Assembly (NCBI RefSeq): GCF_021729145.1
Contig: NZ_JAJSLW010000009.1
Span: 1-64,000 of the forward strand
Origin: Membranihabitans maritimus
Lineage (GTDB): Bacteria > Bacteroidota > Bacteroidia > Chitinophagales > Saprospiraceae
Direction: 5' to 3'
DNA length: 64,000 nucleotides
The position numbers and the translations under genes are program-made. Positions 9,106 to 17,875 of this stretch are shown here, piece after piece. The notes under the pieces are model-generated. The model was given only the letters and a program-made list of their open reading frames with translations, ran no database searches and had not been told where the DNA came from. Every line of letters starts with the position of its first letter. The first letter of the stretch is position 1.

Positions 9106-9756
9106 GTGAAAAACTCAACTTTGCCAAAGAAGAGCATGCCTTTTATTCTATTTCTTTTTTTGACCGTATTCGTAAGCTGTGAAAAAAGAGAAATTACTGC
9201 TGATCCAAATTGGCAAGCGGAATTATATGAAATTAGTGAAGCAGACTTGCAAAATTTCAACGACAAAATTGCTCTTGAGGTGGGAAAAGCTATTGGGATT
9301 TTCATGGATGAAATGACTAGAGATGGGATGCAAGAATATCTTAACAGGGTAAAGGAATTAGAGAGTATTCCTCCAGACGATCTATCCAATGTAACCGTAA
9401 GCGAAATCGAATCGATATTTAATGCTGAGGAAGGTACAATCGATAGGTATATTAGCACCCTACAGATACACCAAATTTATATTGCTAATCCGGAAAACAG
9501 AATAAATGTAGCAATAGGAATGTATAAATATGCTGAAGCCAGTGCGAATGAAATAACCAGGGGTGTTTTTAGAGTTGCGGCAACTTTATTTAGTGCAAAA
9601 GAATGTGGTTTTTGGCAACATGCTGCACGAATTGCTGATACGGCTCTCCTTACTGCAACAGCATCAACCGGGATAGGCGCTGTAGGAGCTGCAGGATCAT
9701 TGGTTGAAACCTATCATTATGCAATAAAATGTTGTAAAGAAAATGGAGCTTGTTGA
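9106..9756 (+). CDS. lipoprotein of unknown function with hydrophobic, Cys-rich C-terminus
   Basis: The signal peptide ends in the lipobox FVSC. A charged helical middle (about residues 40-150) follows, then FWQHAARIADTALL, a small-residue hydrophobic run (TATASTGIGAVGAAG) and the Cys-rich tail KCCKENGAC. I do not recognise the family. The C-terminal layout (amphipathic helix, Gly/Ala membrane-like helix, Cys tail) is reminiscent of secreted membrane-active peptides, but that is only a guess. The start may be GTG 9106 or ATG 9136; the latter gives a cleaner signal peptide and has an AAGAAG-like site before it. The 3' end overlaps the next gene by 14 bases. A decayed second copy of its last 50 codons lies at 10112-10267. 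Confidence 0.6.
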   Translation: MKNSTLPKKSMPFILFLFLTVFVSCEKREITADPNWQAELYEISEADLQNFNDKIALEVGKAIGIFMDEMTRDGMQEYLNRVKELESIPPDDLSNVTVSEIESIFNAEEGTIDRYISTLQIHQIYIANPENRINVAIGMYKYAEASANEITRGVFRVAATLFSAKECGFWQHAARIADTALLTATASTGIGAVGAAGSLVETYHYAIKCCKENGAC

Positions 9757-10078
9757 TTTAGTTTTAGATTGGAAGGATTTTATTATGGATATTGCATGGC
9801 CTATTGCCATTATTATTTATTTTTTTATAGAGTATTATCGCTATAAAACAGGAGAGCGAAAATCCATCTTTATAACAAGAAAATGGGCTATTATCTTAAT
9901 TATGACTTTTATTTTATTTTCTCCGATTGTGATAATGATGAAAGATTTTTCCAGAGAGATTTTAATAGTTGTTTTATTAGGAGGATTTTCTGTTATGGTT
10001 TTGTTTTATTTGATCTACCATCTTCCGGGAATGTTGAAGTATTTTTTCCTGAAGCGCAAAGAGAGATCCACAGAATAA
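9743..10078 (+). CDS. small membrane protein paired with the lipoprotein
   Basis: This 111-residue protein has three hydrophobic segments (about 15-33, 46-66, 72-96), a conserved-looking YYRYKTGERKS loop and a basic C-terminus (FFLKRKERS). Its start overlaps the end of the lipoprotein gene by 14 bases, suggesting translational coupling. It is homologous to the 77-residue product at 10296 (shared MELxDxV start, PI..I, YKTGxxxS, late D...EI). Function is unknown. By position it could protect against, anchor or export the lipoprotein; this is inference from gene order only. Confidence 0.6.
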   Translation: MELVDLVLDWKDFIMDIAWPIAIIIYFFIEYYRYKTGERKSIFITRKWAIILIMTFILFSPIVIMMKDFSREILIVVLLGGFSVMVLFYLIYHLPGMLKYFFLKRKERSTE

Positions 10079-10111
10079 CTTTTTAGAAGATTTTTTTGTA
10101 AAAAGAAATGA

Positions 10112-10267
10112 CAATTCTGGCAGCATGCCGCAAGAATAGCTGATACAGTCGTATTAACTGTTGCTACAGCAACTGTACCGGTAGTTGGAGTTGTTTCGAC
10201 TGTAGGTGCAGCGAGTTCATATGTAGAGACCGTAGATTATGCTGTTAAGTATTGTCCTGACTGTTAA
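10112..10267 (+). pseudogene. decayed second copy of the lipoprotein gene (last 51 codons)
   Basis: The translation starts FWQHAARIADT after its first residue and ends VKYCPDC. It aligns with the last part of the lipoprotein encoded at 9106 (FWQHAARIADT..., VET.. YA.K.C....C). An in-frame TGA at 10109-10111 sits directly upstream and no start codon is present, so the 5' part was lost. Nucleotide identity is only moderate and many changes are synonymous, so the duplication is old and the segment evolved under selection before, or perhaps after, truncation. It is followed after 28 bases by a paralogue of the small membrane protein, so the whole two-gene unit was duplicated. Confidence 0.75.
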
Positions 10268-10295
10268 CCAATTCACTTCTTTAAATTAAATACAT

Positions 10296-10529
10296 ATGGA
10301 ATTGAGTGATGTTATTCGAGAGATTACTTTTCCTATTGGAATGATTTTACTATTGATTACCCAGTTTTATCAGTATAAAACAGGTAAAAAAGCTTCTGGC
10401 AAACAACAGCGTAATATTTTAATGGTCCTTTTGATGGTCTTCGTTATAATAACCCTTAATATAATACTAATTTTAGATGATAGGATTAAAGAGATCATAT
10501 ATGGAAAAATAGATACACCCTTCTTTTAA
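10296..10529 (+). CDS. small membrane protein, paralogue of the gene at 9743
   Basis: This 77-residue protein has two hydrophobic helices (about 10-25 and 40-61) around YQYKTGKKASGKQQR. It matches the 111-residue protein upstream in the MELSDVI start, FPIGMI, YKTG and the late DDRIKEII segment, but lacks the third helix. It is intact although its partner lipoprotein copy is truncated. An orphan partner kept after loss of the first gene is the pattern seen for orphan immunity genes; that parallel is inference. Confidence 0.55.
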   Translation: MELSDVIREITFPIGMILLLITQFYQYKTGKKASGKQQRNILMVLLMVFVIITLNIILILDDRIKEIIYGKIDTPFF

Positions 10530-10929
10530 TGTTTCGATGCTTTTTCTTTAATAAATGACTGAATGTTTGATTTCAATCTATCAGCAATCCTTTGTAAATG
10601 TAAAAGCAAGTTTGTTCTAAGATATTTATTTTACAGAAGAACTTTTTTTAATGAAAATCTAAATTTTTAGACTTCATTTTTTACACATTGTCCTAAACTA
10701 CAAGTAGATCTTTTTTGACAAAAGATATTATCTAATAATTAGTTTATTTATTGACCTATGTCAAATTGTACATTTGTAATTTTAGAGTGAGTGTTATCAA
10801 GATTATCCTCTTACAAAAGTGGATGGGGTGCAACGAATTTTGATATCAGGTGTTGATAAGTGAATGCATTAGTTTACCGTTTTCATATATAATATTTCAT
10901 ATATTTGAATTCTAAAACATATCGAGATT
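10530..10929. other. intergenic, 400 bp upstream of dnaE
   Basis: There is no gene. It holds a perfect TTGAC-N4-GTCAA dyad with a nearby TAnnTTTG box (10751-10776), and a second box, TATATTTG, at 10900-10907, 22 bases before the dnaE start. The rest is AT-rich sequence without a clear feature. Confidence 0.5.
10751..10776 (+). promoter_or_regulatory. FNR-like dyad next to a Bacteroidota promoter box
   Basis: TTGACCTATGTCAA (10751-10764) is a perfect 5-bp inverted repeat with a 4-bp spacer, the layout of FNR/FixK-type sites. TACATTTG at 10769-10776 matches the -7 consensus TAnnTTTG. The dyad centre is only about 11 bp upstream of the box, where a bound regulator would block rather than recruit polymerase. 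The target would be a long-leader dnaE transcript. Confidence 0.35.
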
Positions 10930-13900
10930 ATGCCGGATTTTATGCACTTACATTGCCATACTCAATTTTCACTGTTAGATGGTGCTTCCAAGATCGACCT
11001 GATGATGGATAAAGCCCTACAGGATGGACAAAAAGGGGTGGCACTTACCGATCACGGTAATATGTTTGGCGCATTTAAGTTTGTATCTGAAGCAGAGAAA
11101 AGGGGAATTAAGCCCATTATCGGATGTGAATTTTACCTGGTTGATGACAGGCATAGGAAATCTTTTTCCAGAAAGAAAGGGGAGAAGGACAAAAGATTTC
11201 ACCAATTGTTATTGGCTAAAAATGCCCAGGGATACCGCAACTTGTCGATGCTTTGTAGTTTGGGGTTTATGGAAGGTCTGTACAATGACTTTCCGCGGAT
11301 TGACAGGGAATTATTGGTTAAGTATCACGAAGGTGTAATTGCTACGAGCTGTTGTATCGGTGCAGAAATACCCCAAACGATTTTATCCGGGGATTTGGAA
11401 AAAGCGGAAGAATTGCTGAAGTGGTGGTTGGATCTATTTGGAGAGGACTATTATATCGAGTTGCAGCGGCACAGGGGATTAGAAAATATCGATGGGATCG
11501 GAATGAGCCAGGAGGATGTGAACCAGGAATTAATACGGTTGGCAAGGAAGTACAATGTGAAAATAATTTCTACCAATGATTCACATTATGTTGAGGAGGA
11601 GGACTGGAAAGCGCACGATATACTTTTGTGTATTAATACAGGGAATAAAGCGGAGGAAGAAAGCAGGTTTAAGTTTCCGAGCTCAGATTTCTTTTTCAAG
11701 ACAAAAGGAGAAATGGAGAAGCTTTTCGGCGATATACCGGAATCTATGGATAACACCCTTGAGATTTACGATAAAGTTGAACCGCTCAAACTGGCGAGAG
11801 ATATTTTATTGCCGGCGTTTCCAGTGCCTTCTCAATTTTCGAACCAGGAAGACTACCTGCGGCATTTAACTTATGAGGGGGCGAAAATCCGGTATAAAGA
11901 GTTGAATGAAATTGTTCGTGAGCGCCTGGATTTTGAATTAAGTGTAATTAATGGAAGTGGTTATGCCGGTTATTTCCTTATTGTCCAGGATTTTACTTCG
12001 ACAGCACGAAATTTGGGTGTGTCCGTTGGACCGGGACGTGGATCTGCTGCAGGGTCTGCTGTAGCGTATTGCCTGGGAATTACCAATGTGGATCCCGTTA
12101 AGTATGATCTTCTTTTTGAGAGATTCTTAAACCCTGAGCGTATTTCCATGCCCGATATCGATATTGATTTTGATGATGAGGGGAGAAATAAAGTTATTGA
12201 TTATGTGGTGGATAAGTACGGCCGTAATCAAGTGGCTCAGATTATTACCTATGGTTCGATGGCCGCGAAGATGTCAATACGGGATGTAGGCAGGGTTCTA
12301 GACGTACCGCTACATGAAGTCAACATTATTTCGAAGTCCTATCCATCCCATCCGAAAGCTAGTCTTGAAAGGGTATTGAAAGAGGGGAAAATTGATGGTA
12401 AAATAAGTGGCGATTTATCACCGGATGATCTGGAAAAGGCTAAAAAGATCAGGGAGTTAGCGGCAGAAGACAGTGTGATAGGTGAAATGCTTCGAACAGC
12501 AAAAAATCTGGAGGGTTCGGTGCGTAATACTGGAATTCACGCCTGTGGGGTAATCATTACACCTTCTGATATCCGTGAATTTGTACCGGTTTCAGTAGCC
12601 AAAGACTCGGATTTGCTAGTGACACAATTTGACAACTCTGTAGTAGAGAATGCAGGGCTGCTGAAGATGGATTTTTTGGGATTGAAGACCCTTACGATTA
12701 TAAAAGATGCCATTCGGTTAGTTGAAAAGAACAGGGGAGTAAAAATCGATCCTGATGAAATCCCGTTGGACGATGAATTGACATATGAAAAGATATTCCA
12801 AAAAGGGAGAACGGTTGGTGTGTTTCAATATGAGTCCCCGGGGATGCAGAAAAATCTTAAGTTGTTGGAGCCCAATAAATTTGGGGACTTAATTGCCATG
12901 AACGCCTTGTACCGACCGGGCCCTATGCAATATATCCCTAACTTTGTGGAGCGTAAGCACGGACGGGAGGAAATTGCCTATGATTTGCCGGAAATGGAAG
13001 AATACCTGGCAGAGACGTATGGAATTACGGTATATCAGGAGCAGGTGATGTTGTTGTCTCAAAAATTGGCCGGTTTTACCAAGGGACAGGCAGATATGTT
13101 GAGAAAGGGCATGGGGAAAAAGAAAAAAAAGATAATCGACGAATTGTTACCCAAATTCCTGGAAGGCGGAATAGCCAATGGACACCCCAAGAAAGTGCTG
13201 GAAAAGATATGGAAAGACTGGGAAGCTTTTGCTTCGTATGCTTTTAATAAATCTCATTCGACATGTTATGCCATTGTCGCTTTCCAGACGGCTTACCTGA
13301 AAGCGCATTACCCCGCTGAGTTTATGGCAGCTGTATTGATGCATAACTATTCCGATATTACGAAACTCGAATTTTTCCTTAAAGAGTGTCGTGCCATGGG
13401 AATAAAAGTATTGGGGCCTGATGTCAATGAAAGTGCACTAAACTTTGATGTGGATGAGAATGGGAATATCCGAATTGGGTTATTTGGTCTTAAAGGCGTG
13501 GGAGAATCTGCTGCAAGATCTTTGGTAGACGAACGGCAAGCGAATGGAAAATTTCAAAATATTGAAGATTTTATCAAGCGGATAAATTTGAGAACTGTTA
13601 ATAAAAAAAGTATCGAAAATTTGGTTTACGGTGGAGCATTGGATACATTTTCGGAAATTGACCGTTCTCAGTATTTTGAGTCTTCAGATAAATATGAAAC
13701 ATTTATTGAACATCTTGTTCGCTATGGGAATATGTTTCGAGATGCAAAAAATTCAATGGAAAACTCCCTTTTTGGATTTGAATCAACCGTAACACTTCAA
13801 GCGCCAGAACCTCCTAATGCCGAGCCCTGGCAATTAATGTATAAGCTAGATAAAGAGAAGGAAATTGTAGGCATATATGCCAGTGGGCATCCATTGGATC

Positions 13901-14487
13901 AGGTGAGCCAGTTGTTGAAGGAGCTCACGGATTGTGACCTGAAAATGATGGAGGAATATATGTCTGCGGGTAGAAGGTTTAAAATAGGAGGCCTGGTAAC
14001 AGCTTCTCGATCAGGTATTAGTAAAAGAGGATTGGATTATTGTGTATTTACAATTCAGGACTTTAGTGGAAGTTATGAATTTTTTGTTGGTGGAAAAACC
14101 TTCCTCAATAATAAAGGTCTGTTTGAAACCGGGAACTTTTTACATCTGACTGTATCTTTTAAGACTACGCGTTCGGGCGAACTAAGGCATTCAATTGAAA
14201 CGGTGGACTTGTTGCGGGAAGTGGCTAGTAATTCGATTAAAGGTGTTCAATTATTCGTTCCTATTGATGAGGTAAATGAAGTGTATGTCCATGAAATTCA
14301 AAGTTTAATTGATACTTACACTGGACAACAAAAAGTTAAATTAACCGTTTTCGATAAAGAAAGGAAAGATGTAACCATTGGATTTCAACCTCGTGAAAAT
14401 GGCGTGCTTGTTGACAATGAGTTTTTACAGGAATTGGGTCATAAAGGGCATACGTATAAAGTTATTTTACATGGCAATGGTAGGTAG
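10930..14487 (+). CDS. dnaE: DNA polymerase III alpha subunit
   Basis: This is the 1185-residue replicative polymerase catalytic subunit. The N-terminal PHP domain starts HLHCHTQFSLLDGASK. The palm carries GPGRGSAAGSAVAYCLGIT and the catalytic aspartates in PDIDIDFDDEGR. The family block YRPGPMQYIPNFVERKHG and the finger segment NKSHSTCYAIVAFQTAYLKAHYPAEFMAA follow, then a C-terminal OB-fold from about residue 1015 (RFKIGGLVTASRSGISKRG). Length and domain order are standard for the DnaE1 type. It acts with the beta clamp and clamp loader. The last 17 bases overlap the following thioredoxin gene. Confidence 0.98.
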   Translation: MPDFMHLHCHTQFSLLDGASKIDLMMDKALQDGQKGVALTDHGNMFGAFKFVSEAEKRGIKPIIGCEFYLVDDRHRKSFSRKKGEKDKRFHQLLLAKNAQGYRNLSMLCSLGFMEGLYNDFPRIDRELLVKYHEGVIATSCCIGAEIPQTILSGDLEKAEELLKWWLDLFGEDYYIELQRHRGLENIDGIGMSQEDVNQELIRLARKYNVKIISTNDSHYVEEEDWKAHDILLCINTGNKAEEESRFKFPSSDFFFKTKGEMEKLFGDIPESMDNTLEIYDKVEPLKLARDILLPAFPVPSQFSNQEDYLRHLTYEGAKIRYKELNEIVRERLDFELSVINGSGYAGYFLIVQDFTSTARNLGVSVGPGRGSAAGSAVAYCLGITNVDPVKYDLLFERFLNPERISMPDIDIDFDDEGRNKVIDYVVDKYGRNQVAQIITYGSMAAKMSIRDVGRVLDVPLHEVNIISKSYPSHPKASLERVLKEGKIDGKISGDLSPDDLEKAKKIRELAAEDSVIGEMLRTAKNLEGSVRNTGIHACGVIITPSDIREFVPVSVAKDSDLLVTQFDNSVVENAGLLKMDFLGLKTLTIIKDAIRLVEKNRGVKIDPDEIPLDDELTYEKIFQKGRTVGVFQYESPGMQKNLKLLEPNKFGDLIAMNALYRPGPMQYIPNFVERKHGREEIAYDLPEMEEYLAETYGITVYQEQVMLLSQKLAGFTKGQADMLRKGMGKKKKKIIDELLPKFLEGGIANGHPKKVLEKIWKDWEAFASYAFNKSHSTCYAIVAFQTAYLKAHYPAEFMAAVLMHNYSDITKLEFFLKECRAMGIKVLGPDVNESALNFDVDENGNIRIGLFGLKGVGESAARSLVDERQANGKFQNIEDFIKRINLRTVNKKSIENLVYGGALDTFSEIDRSQYFESSDKYETFIEHLVRYGNMFRDAKNSMENSLFGFESTVTLQAPEPPNAEPWQLMYKLDKEKEIVGIYASGHPLDQVSQLLKELTDCDLKMMEEYMSAGRRFKIGGLVTASRSGISKRGLDYCVFTIQDFSGSYEFFVGGKTFLNNKGLFETGNFLHLTVSFKTTRSGELRHSIETVDLLREVASNSIKGVQLFVPIDEVNEVYVHEIQSLIDTYTGQQKVKLTVFDKERKDVTIGFQPRENGVLVDNEFLQELGHKGHTYKVILHGNGR

Positions 14488-14956
14488 ATTACTCATTTTT
14501 ATCATTATTCCATTCTTAGGACAGGGGCAACAACCAGATTCTTTTAAAGGGCAAGTTAGTTTCGATGAATTATCCGCCCAGCTGGAGCAAATGTCTCACG
14601 ACACTATTTTAATTAACTATTGGGCAACATGGTGTAAACCCTGTGTGGAAGAGTTACCCGTTATTGAACAGTTCGCTAACAGGCATCCGGAGGTAAAAGT
14701 TCTATTAGTAAGTCTTGATTTTGATACGCAAATGAAAAGTAAGCTTTTTCCGTATATTATCAAGGAAGGTATAAAACACGATATCTATCTTTTGGTAGAT
14801 CCAGATGTGAATGAATGGATTCCCAAGGTCAATGAAAATTGGTCGGGAGCTATCCCTGCCACAGAAGTTCATACACCCGGGGAACGATTTTTCCATGAAG
14901 GAGTGTTTACTACTTCAGAAGAGATCAGTAATTTTTCAAAAAATGGTAAACTATGA
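14471..14956 (+). CDS. TlpA-like periplasmic thioredoxin
   Basis: The 161-residue product has a signal segment (MAMVGRLLIFIIIPFLGQGQQ) and a thioredoxin fold with active site WATWCKPC near residue 60 and the cis-proline in GAIPATEV. It is expected to reduce or oxidise disulfides in the periplasm. I chose ATG 14471 (ATG 14477 is equally possible) because further upstream the frame only shadows dnaE and would bury the signal peptide. It overlaps dnaE by 17 bases and overlaps the next redoxin gene in an ATGA junction, so the three are probably cotranscribed. Confidence 0.82.
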   Translation: MAMVGRLLIFIIIPFLGQGQQPDSFKGQVSFDELSAQLEQMSHDTILINYWATWCKPCVEELPVIEQFANRHPEVKVLLVSLDFDTQMKSKLFPYIIKEGIKHDIYLLVDPDVNEWIPKVNENWSGAIPATEVHTPGERFFHEGVFTTSEEISNFSKNGKL

Positions 14957-15573
14957 AAACATTAATTGTAAGTATTTTAGGTGTGTTAGGATTGGGGATT
15001 GCGGGAATCAGTGGTTTTTTTAGTCCTTTGGACCAGGATGTTGAACCCTATAAATTGGGGGAAGTTGTTAGTGATTTTACTTTGAGCACATTTGATGGTA
15101 AGTCAATTTCGCTCAGTGATTATAGTGGATCTAAAGGATATATTATTGTTTTTACCTGCAATACATGTCCGTATGCAAAACTATATGAAGACCGAATCAT
15201 GACCCTTGCAAATAAATATTCAGATGCAGGATTCCCATTGCTGGCTATTAATTCCAATGACCCGGCTCTTAAACCAGGGGATAGTGAAGATGAAATGGCT
15301 AAACGGTCGAATGAGAAAAAATATACATTCCCTTATTTAGTGGATACAGAAGGTGTTCATGCTCAATTTGGAGCTACTAAAACTCCCCAGGTATATGTTT
15401 TGGACGGGGATAAAAAATTACAATATATTGGTGCTATAGACGATAATCCCCAGAGTGAGGATGGTGTCGAAATTAGGTATGTTGAAGATGCCATTTCTGC
15501 CATACAAAGTGGATCTTCCCCCGGAACAAAAGAAACCAGGGCCATTGGATGTACTATCAAACCGAGAACATAG
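14953..15573 (+). CDS. exported redoxin-domain (AhpC/TSA-like) protein
   Basis: This 206-residue protein has an N-terminal hydrophobic segment, then LGEVVSDFTLSTFDGKSISLSDY typical of redoxins, the active-site segment FTCNTCPYAKLYEDR (CxxC, near residue 65) and the cis-proline in TKTPQVYVLD. This CNTCPYAK group is a common Bacteroidota thioredoxin-family branch. A late IGCTIK cysteine is also family-typical. It probably has a thiol-disulfide or peroxide-linked role outside the cytoplasm; its partner is unknown. The start codon overlaps the stop of the upstream TlpA-like gene (ATGA). Confidence 0.82.
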   Translation: MKTLIVSILGVLGLGIAGISGFFSPLDQDVEPYKLGEVVSDFTLSTFDGKSISLSDYSGSKGYIIVFTCNTCPYAKLYEDRIMTLANKYSDAGFPLLAINSNDPALKPGDSEDEMAKRSNEKKYTFPYLVDTEGVHAQFGATKTPQVYVLDGDKKLQYIGAIDDNPQSEDGVEIRYVEDAISAIQSGSSPGTKETRAIGCTIKPRT

Positions 15574-15583
15574 TATTCTAGGA

Positions 15584-16327
15584 CTATTTGCGGTTGTTAA
15601 TTCTATCCATTATTCGAAGGATTTTCTCGTAGTTGCTACGAAGGTAATTATACTCATGAATATCGTCCTTATTGATAAGTTCTAATGCTTTGTTTCTATA
15701 TTCTACAGGGCTTTTGATTTCACTTTTACCAGACATATGGAATTCCTTGGCCCCTGTATAGGTTTCGATATCCAAAATATTGTTTTCATTGACTCCGCCA
15801 CCCGGCATAATAATAATATCATCACCAGCCAGTTCGATGAGCTTATTAATTTTTTTAATTCCTTCAGGTGCTGAATTTTGACCACCTGAAGTCAATACCC
15901 TGGGAATACCGAGTGTGATCAAATCTTCCAGGCATTTTTCCTGATTCATACATTGGTCAAAAGCTCTGTGAAAAGTTATATCCATTCCTTTGGCCTGTTC
16001 CATTGCCTTTAGGGTTTTGTCCAAATCAACTTTTCCATCAATAGTTAGAAAACCAATTACTACTCCATTTATTCCAATTTGTTTACAAAACCGTATACTT
16101 TCTAAAATTTCTTTAAATTCAAGTTCGGAGTAGATAAAATCTCCACCACGTGGTCGGATTAATGCATTAACAGGAATATTAAGGTTATCTTTGACACAGA
16201 TAAGTTGCCCAGGTGTGGGTGTTGTGCCTCCCAATTCCAGGTTTGCACAGAGTTCTATTCGGTCAACACCCGCTTTATCGGCGATTAGTGCCGATTCAAA
16301 AGAATTTGCAGCTATTTCAATTTTCAT
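15584..16327 (-). CDS. cutC: copper homeostasis protein CutC
   Basis: The 247-residue TIM-barrel protein begins MKIEIAANSFESALIADKAGVDRIELCANLELGGTTP, the CutC family signature. NALIRPRGGDF, GVVIGFLTIDGKVD, TFHRAFDQ, RVLTSGGQNSAPEG and IIIMPGGGVNENN follow in the usual order. CutC proteins are linked to copper tolerance, but the biochemical activity is unsettled. I start at the ATG at 16327, since the frame open back to 16360 adds 11 residues not seen in the family. It is divergent from the lipoprotein gene at 16380, sharing a 52-bp promoter region. Confidence 0.93.
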   Translation of the reverse strand: MKIEIAANSFESALIADKAGVDRIELCANLELGGTTPTPGQLICVKDNLNIPVNALIRPRGGDFIYSELEFKEILESIRFCKQIGINGVVIGFLTIDGKVDLDKTLKAMEQAKGMDITFHRAFDQCMNQEKCLEDLITLGIPRVLTSGGQNSAPEGIKKINKLIELAGDDIIIMPGGGVNENNILDIETYTGAKEFHMSGKSEIKSPVEYRNKALELINKDDIHEYNYLRSNYEKILRIMDRINNRK

Positions 16328-16379
16328 AGTAGAGTCGCAAAAATTTTTAATCTTTGCCAAACTAAATAATTAATATCGT

Positions 16380-16865
16380 ATGAGGTACACAATCGGGAGT
16401 TTTAATATAATAATTTTTGTTTTTTTGATTTCCTGTACATCGGATAATGAGAAATCGTATAAATATAAAGATTTGATCTCTTATGGTATTCCTGTGGAAA
16501 TTAAAGCTCCGGATAGTGTTGAAGTATCTTCTACTGATCTGGGCATTCAAAAGGATGTCAGTTTGCAAGGAGATGATGGATATAATATCCAATTATTTTA
16601 TTCGGATGCCTTCAGAAATCAAAAGGCAGCAGTCGAAGATTACAGGGAAGTGATTAGAATAAATCCGTATTTCAAAGAATTTGTACAAGACGATGAAAAT
16701 GGATTTATTTATTCTTTCCAATTGGATTCTACAACAGTAAACTACGGTTTTCGATATGTACAGGTCAAAGCCGGGAAGGAGATAATTATTCAACCTGGAA
16801 TGCTGGGAGTGTATTCATTGGATGAAGCCAGGAAATTATACGGCATAGCATCCCAAATAAAGTAA
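16380..16865 (+). CDS. hypothetical lipoprotein
   Basis: The 161-residue product has a signal peptide with lipobox FLISC at about residues 15-19, so it is probably anchored in the outer or inner membrane. The mature part is a compact alpha/beta sequence (GYNIQLFYSDAF, KAAVEDYREVIRINPYFKEFVQDDENGFIYSFQ, VNYGFRYVQVKAGKEIII) without a family I recognise. It is divergent from cutC, but no metal-binding motif is seen. Confidence 0.6.
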   Translation: MRYTIGSFNIIIFVFLISCTSDNEKSYKYKDLISYGIPVEIKAPDSVEVSSTDLGIQKDVSLQGDDGYNIQLFYSDAFRNQKAAVEDYREVIRINPYFKEFVQDDENGFIYSFQLDSTTVNYGFRYVQVKAGKEIIIQPGMLGVYSLDEARKLYGIASQIK

Positions 16866-17016
16866 TTTTTATAAATTGATGGCTTTTCATGGTAAAGAGA
16901 AAATTATTTAATTAATTTGGACGATGCTTGACAATCATCTAATGAAAAACCATATTTCTTAGATGTTTATCCAGTGAATTGATTGAATTTTATAACTAAT
17001 TATATTTTTACACGTC

Positions 17017-17868
17017 ATGAAATTAATCCGTTTTGGAGAACCCGGCCAGGAAAAACCGGGTGTATTGGTAGATAACAAGAGATACGACATAAGTTCTGTA
17101 ATAAAGGACTTTGATTTTGATTTTTTCCGCTCTGGAAAATTAGATTCCCTAGCCAATATATTGGCAGAACAAGACCTTCCTGAAATTCCTGAAAATGTGC
17201 GTTGGGCTGCTCCTGTATTCAGGCCGGGGAAGTTGATCTGTATTGGACTCAATTACGCTGACCATGCCTCTGAATCAGGTATGGAACTTCCCAAGGAACC
17301 TGTTGTTTTTTTCAAAGCCAGTAGTTCAGTTTGTGGCCCATTTGATAATGTTGTAATTCCCAAAACTAGTACTAAAACGGATTGGGAAGTCGAATTAGCC
17401 GTCGTCATTGGAAAAGAAGCTTCCTACATTGATGAGAAAGATGCAGAAGATTATATTGCAGGATATGTTTTGCACAATGATGTAAGTGAGCGTGCTTTTC
17501 AATTAGAAAGAGGTGGCCAATGGGTAAAAGGGAAGAGTTGTGATACTTTTGCACCTTTAGGACCTTGGATCTCTACAAAGGATGAATTACCTGACTTGTC
17601 GGACGTAAAGTTATGGCTTTCCGTGAACGGTCATAAGTACCAGGATGGTAGCACTAAAGACCTGGTATTTAAAGTCCCTTATATCATACATTACCTTAGT
17701 CAGTTTATGACCCTGGAGCCAGGTGATATTATTTCTACAGGAACACCGGCCGGAGTGGGATTGGGACTTGATCCTGCTGTTTTTCTTAAAGACGGTGACG
17801 TAATGGAATTGGGAATAGAAGGATTGGGAACCAGTAAGCAAAAAGTAATTAATTACTCAGGTAAATAG
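17017..17868 (+). CDS. fumarylacetoacetate hydrolase family enzyme, likely 2,4-diketo-3-deoxy-L-fuconate hydrolase
   Basis: This 283-residue protein has the FAH C-terminal fold: KLICIGLNYADHASESG, PVVFFKASSSVCGP, the metal ligands in DWEVELAVVIGKEA, GYVLHNDVSERAFQ, WVKGKSCDTFAPLGPW and STGTPAGVGLG. In this gene context it should hydrolyse the 2,4-diketo-3-deoxy sugar acid to pyruvate and lactate, the last step of oxidative L-fucose (or L-rhamnose) breakdown. Family membership is certain; substrate is inferred from the next five genes. It is the first gene of the operon, with a TATATTTT-like box shortly upstream. Confidence 0.85.
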   Translation: MKLIRFGEPGQEKPGVLVDNKRYDISSVIKDFDFDFFRSGKLDSLANILAEQDLPEIPENVRWAAPVFRPGKLICIGLNYADHASESGMELPKEPVVFFKASSSVCGPFDNVVIPKTSTKTDWEVELAVVIGKEASYIDEKDAEDYIAGYVLHNDVSERAFQLERGGQWVKGKSCDTFAPLGPWISTKDELPDLSDVKLWLSVNGHKYQDGSTKDLVFKVPYIIHYLSQFMTLEPGDIISTGTPAGVGLGLDPAVFLKDGDVMELGIEGLGTSKQKVINYSGK

Positions 17869-17875
17869 TGAAGCA

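Noticed and set aside
11024-11869. Several open frames inside dnaE on both strands
   Set aside because: All lie within the intact 1185-residue polymerase frame and have no family features.
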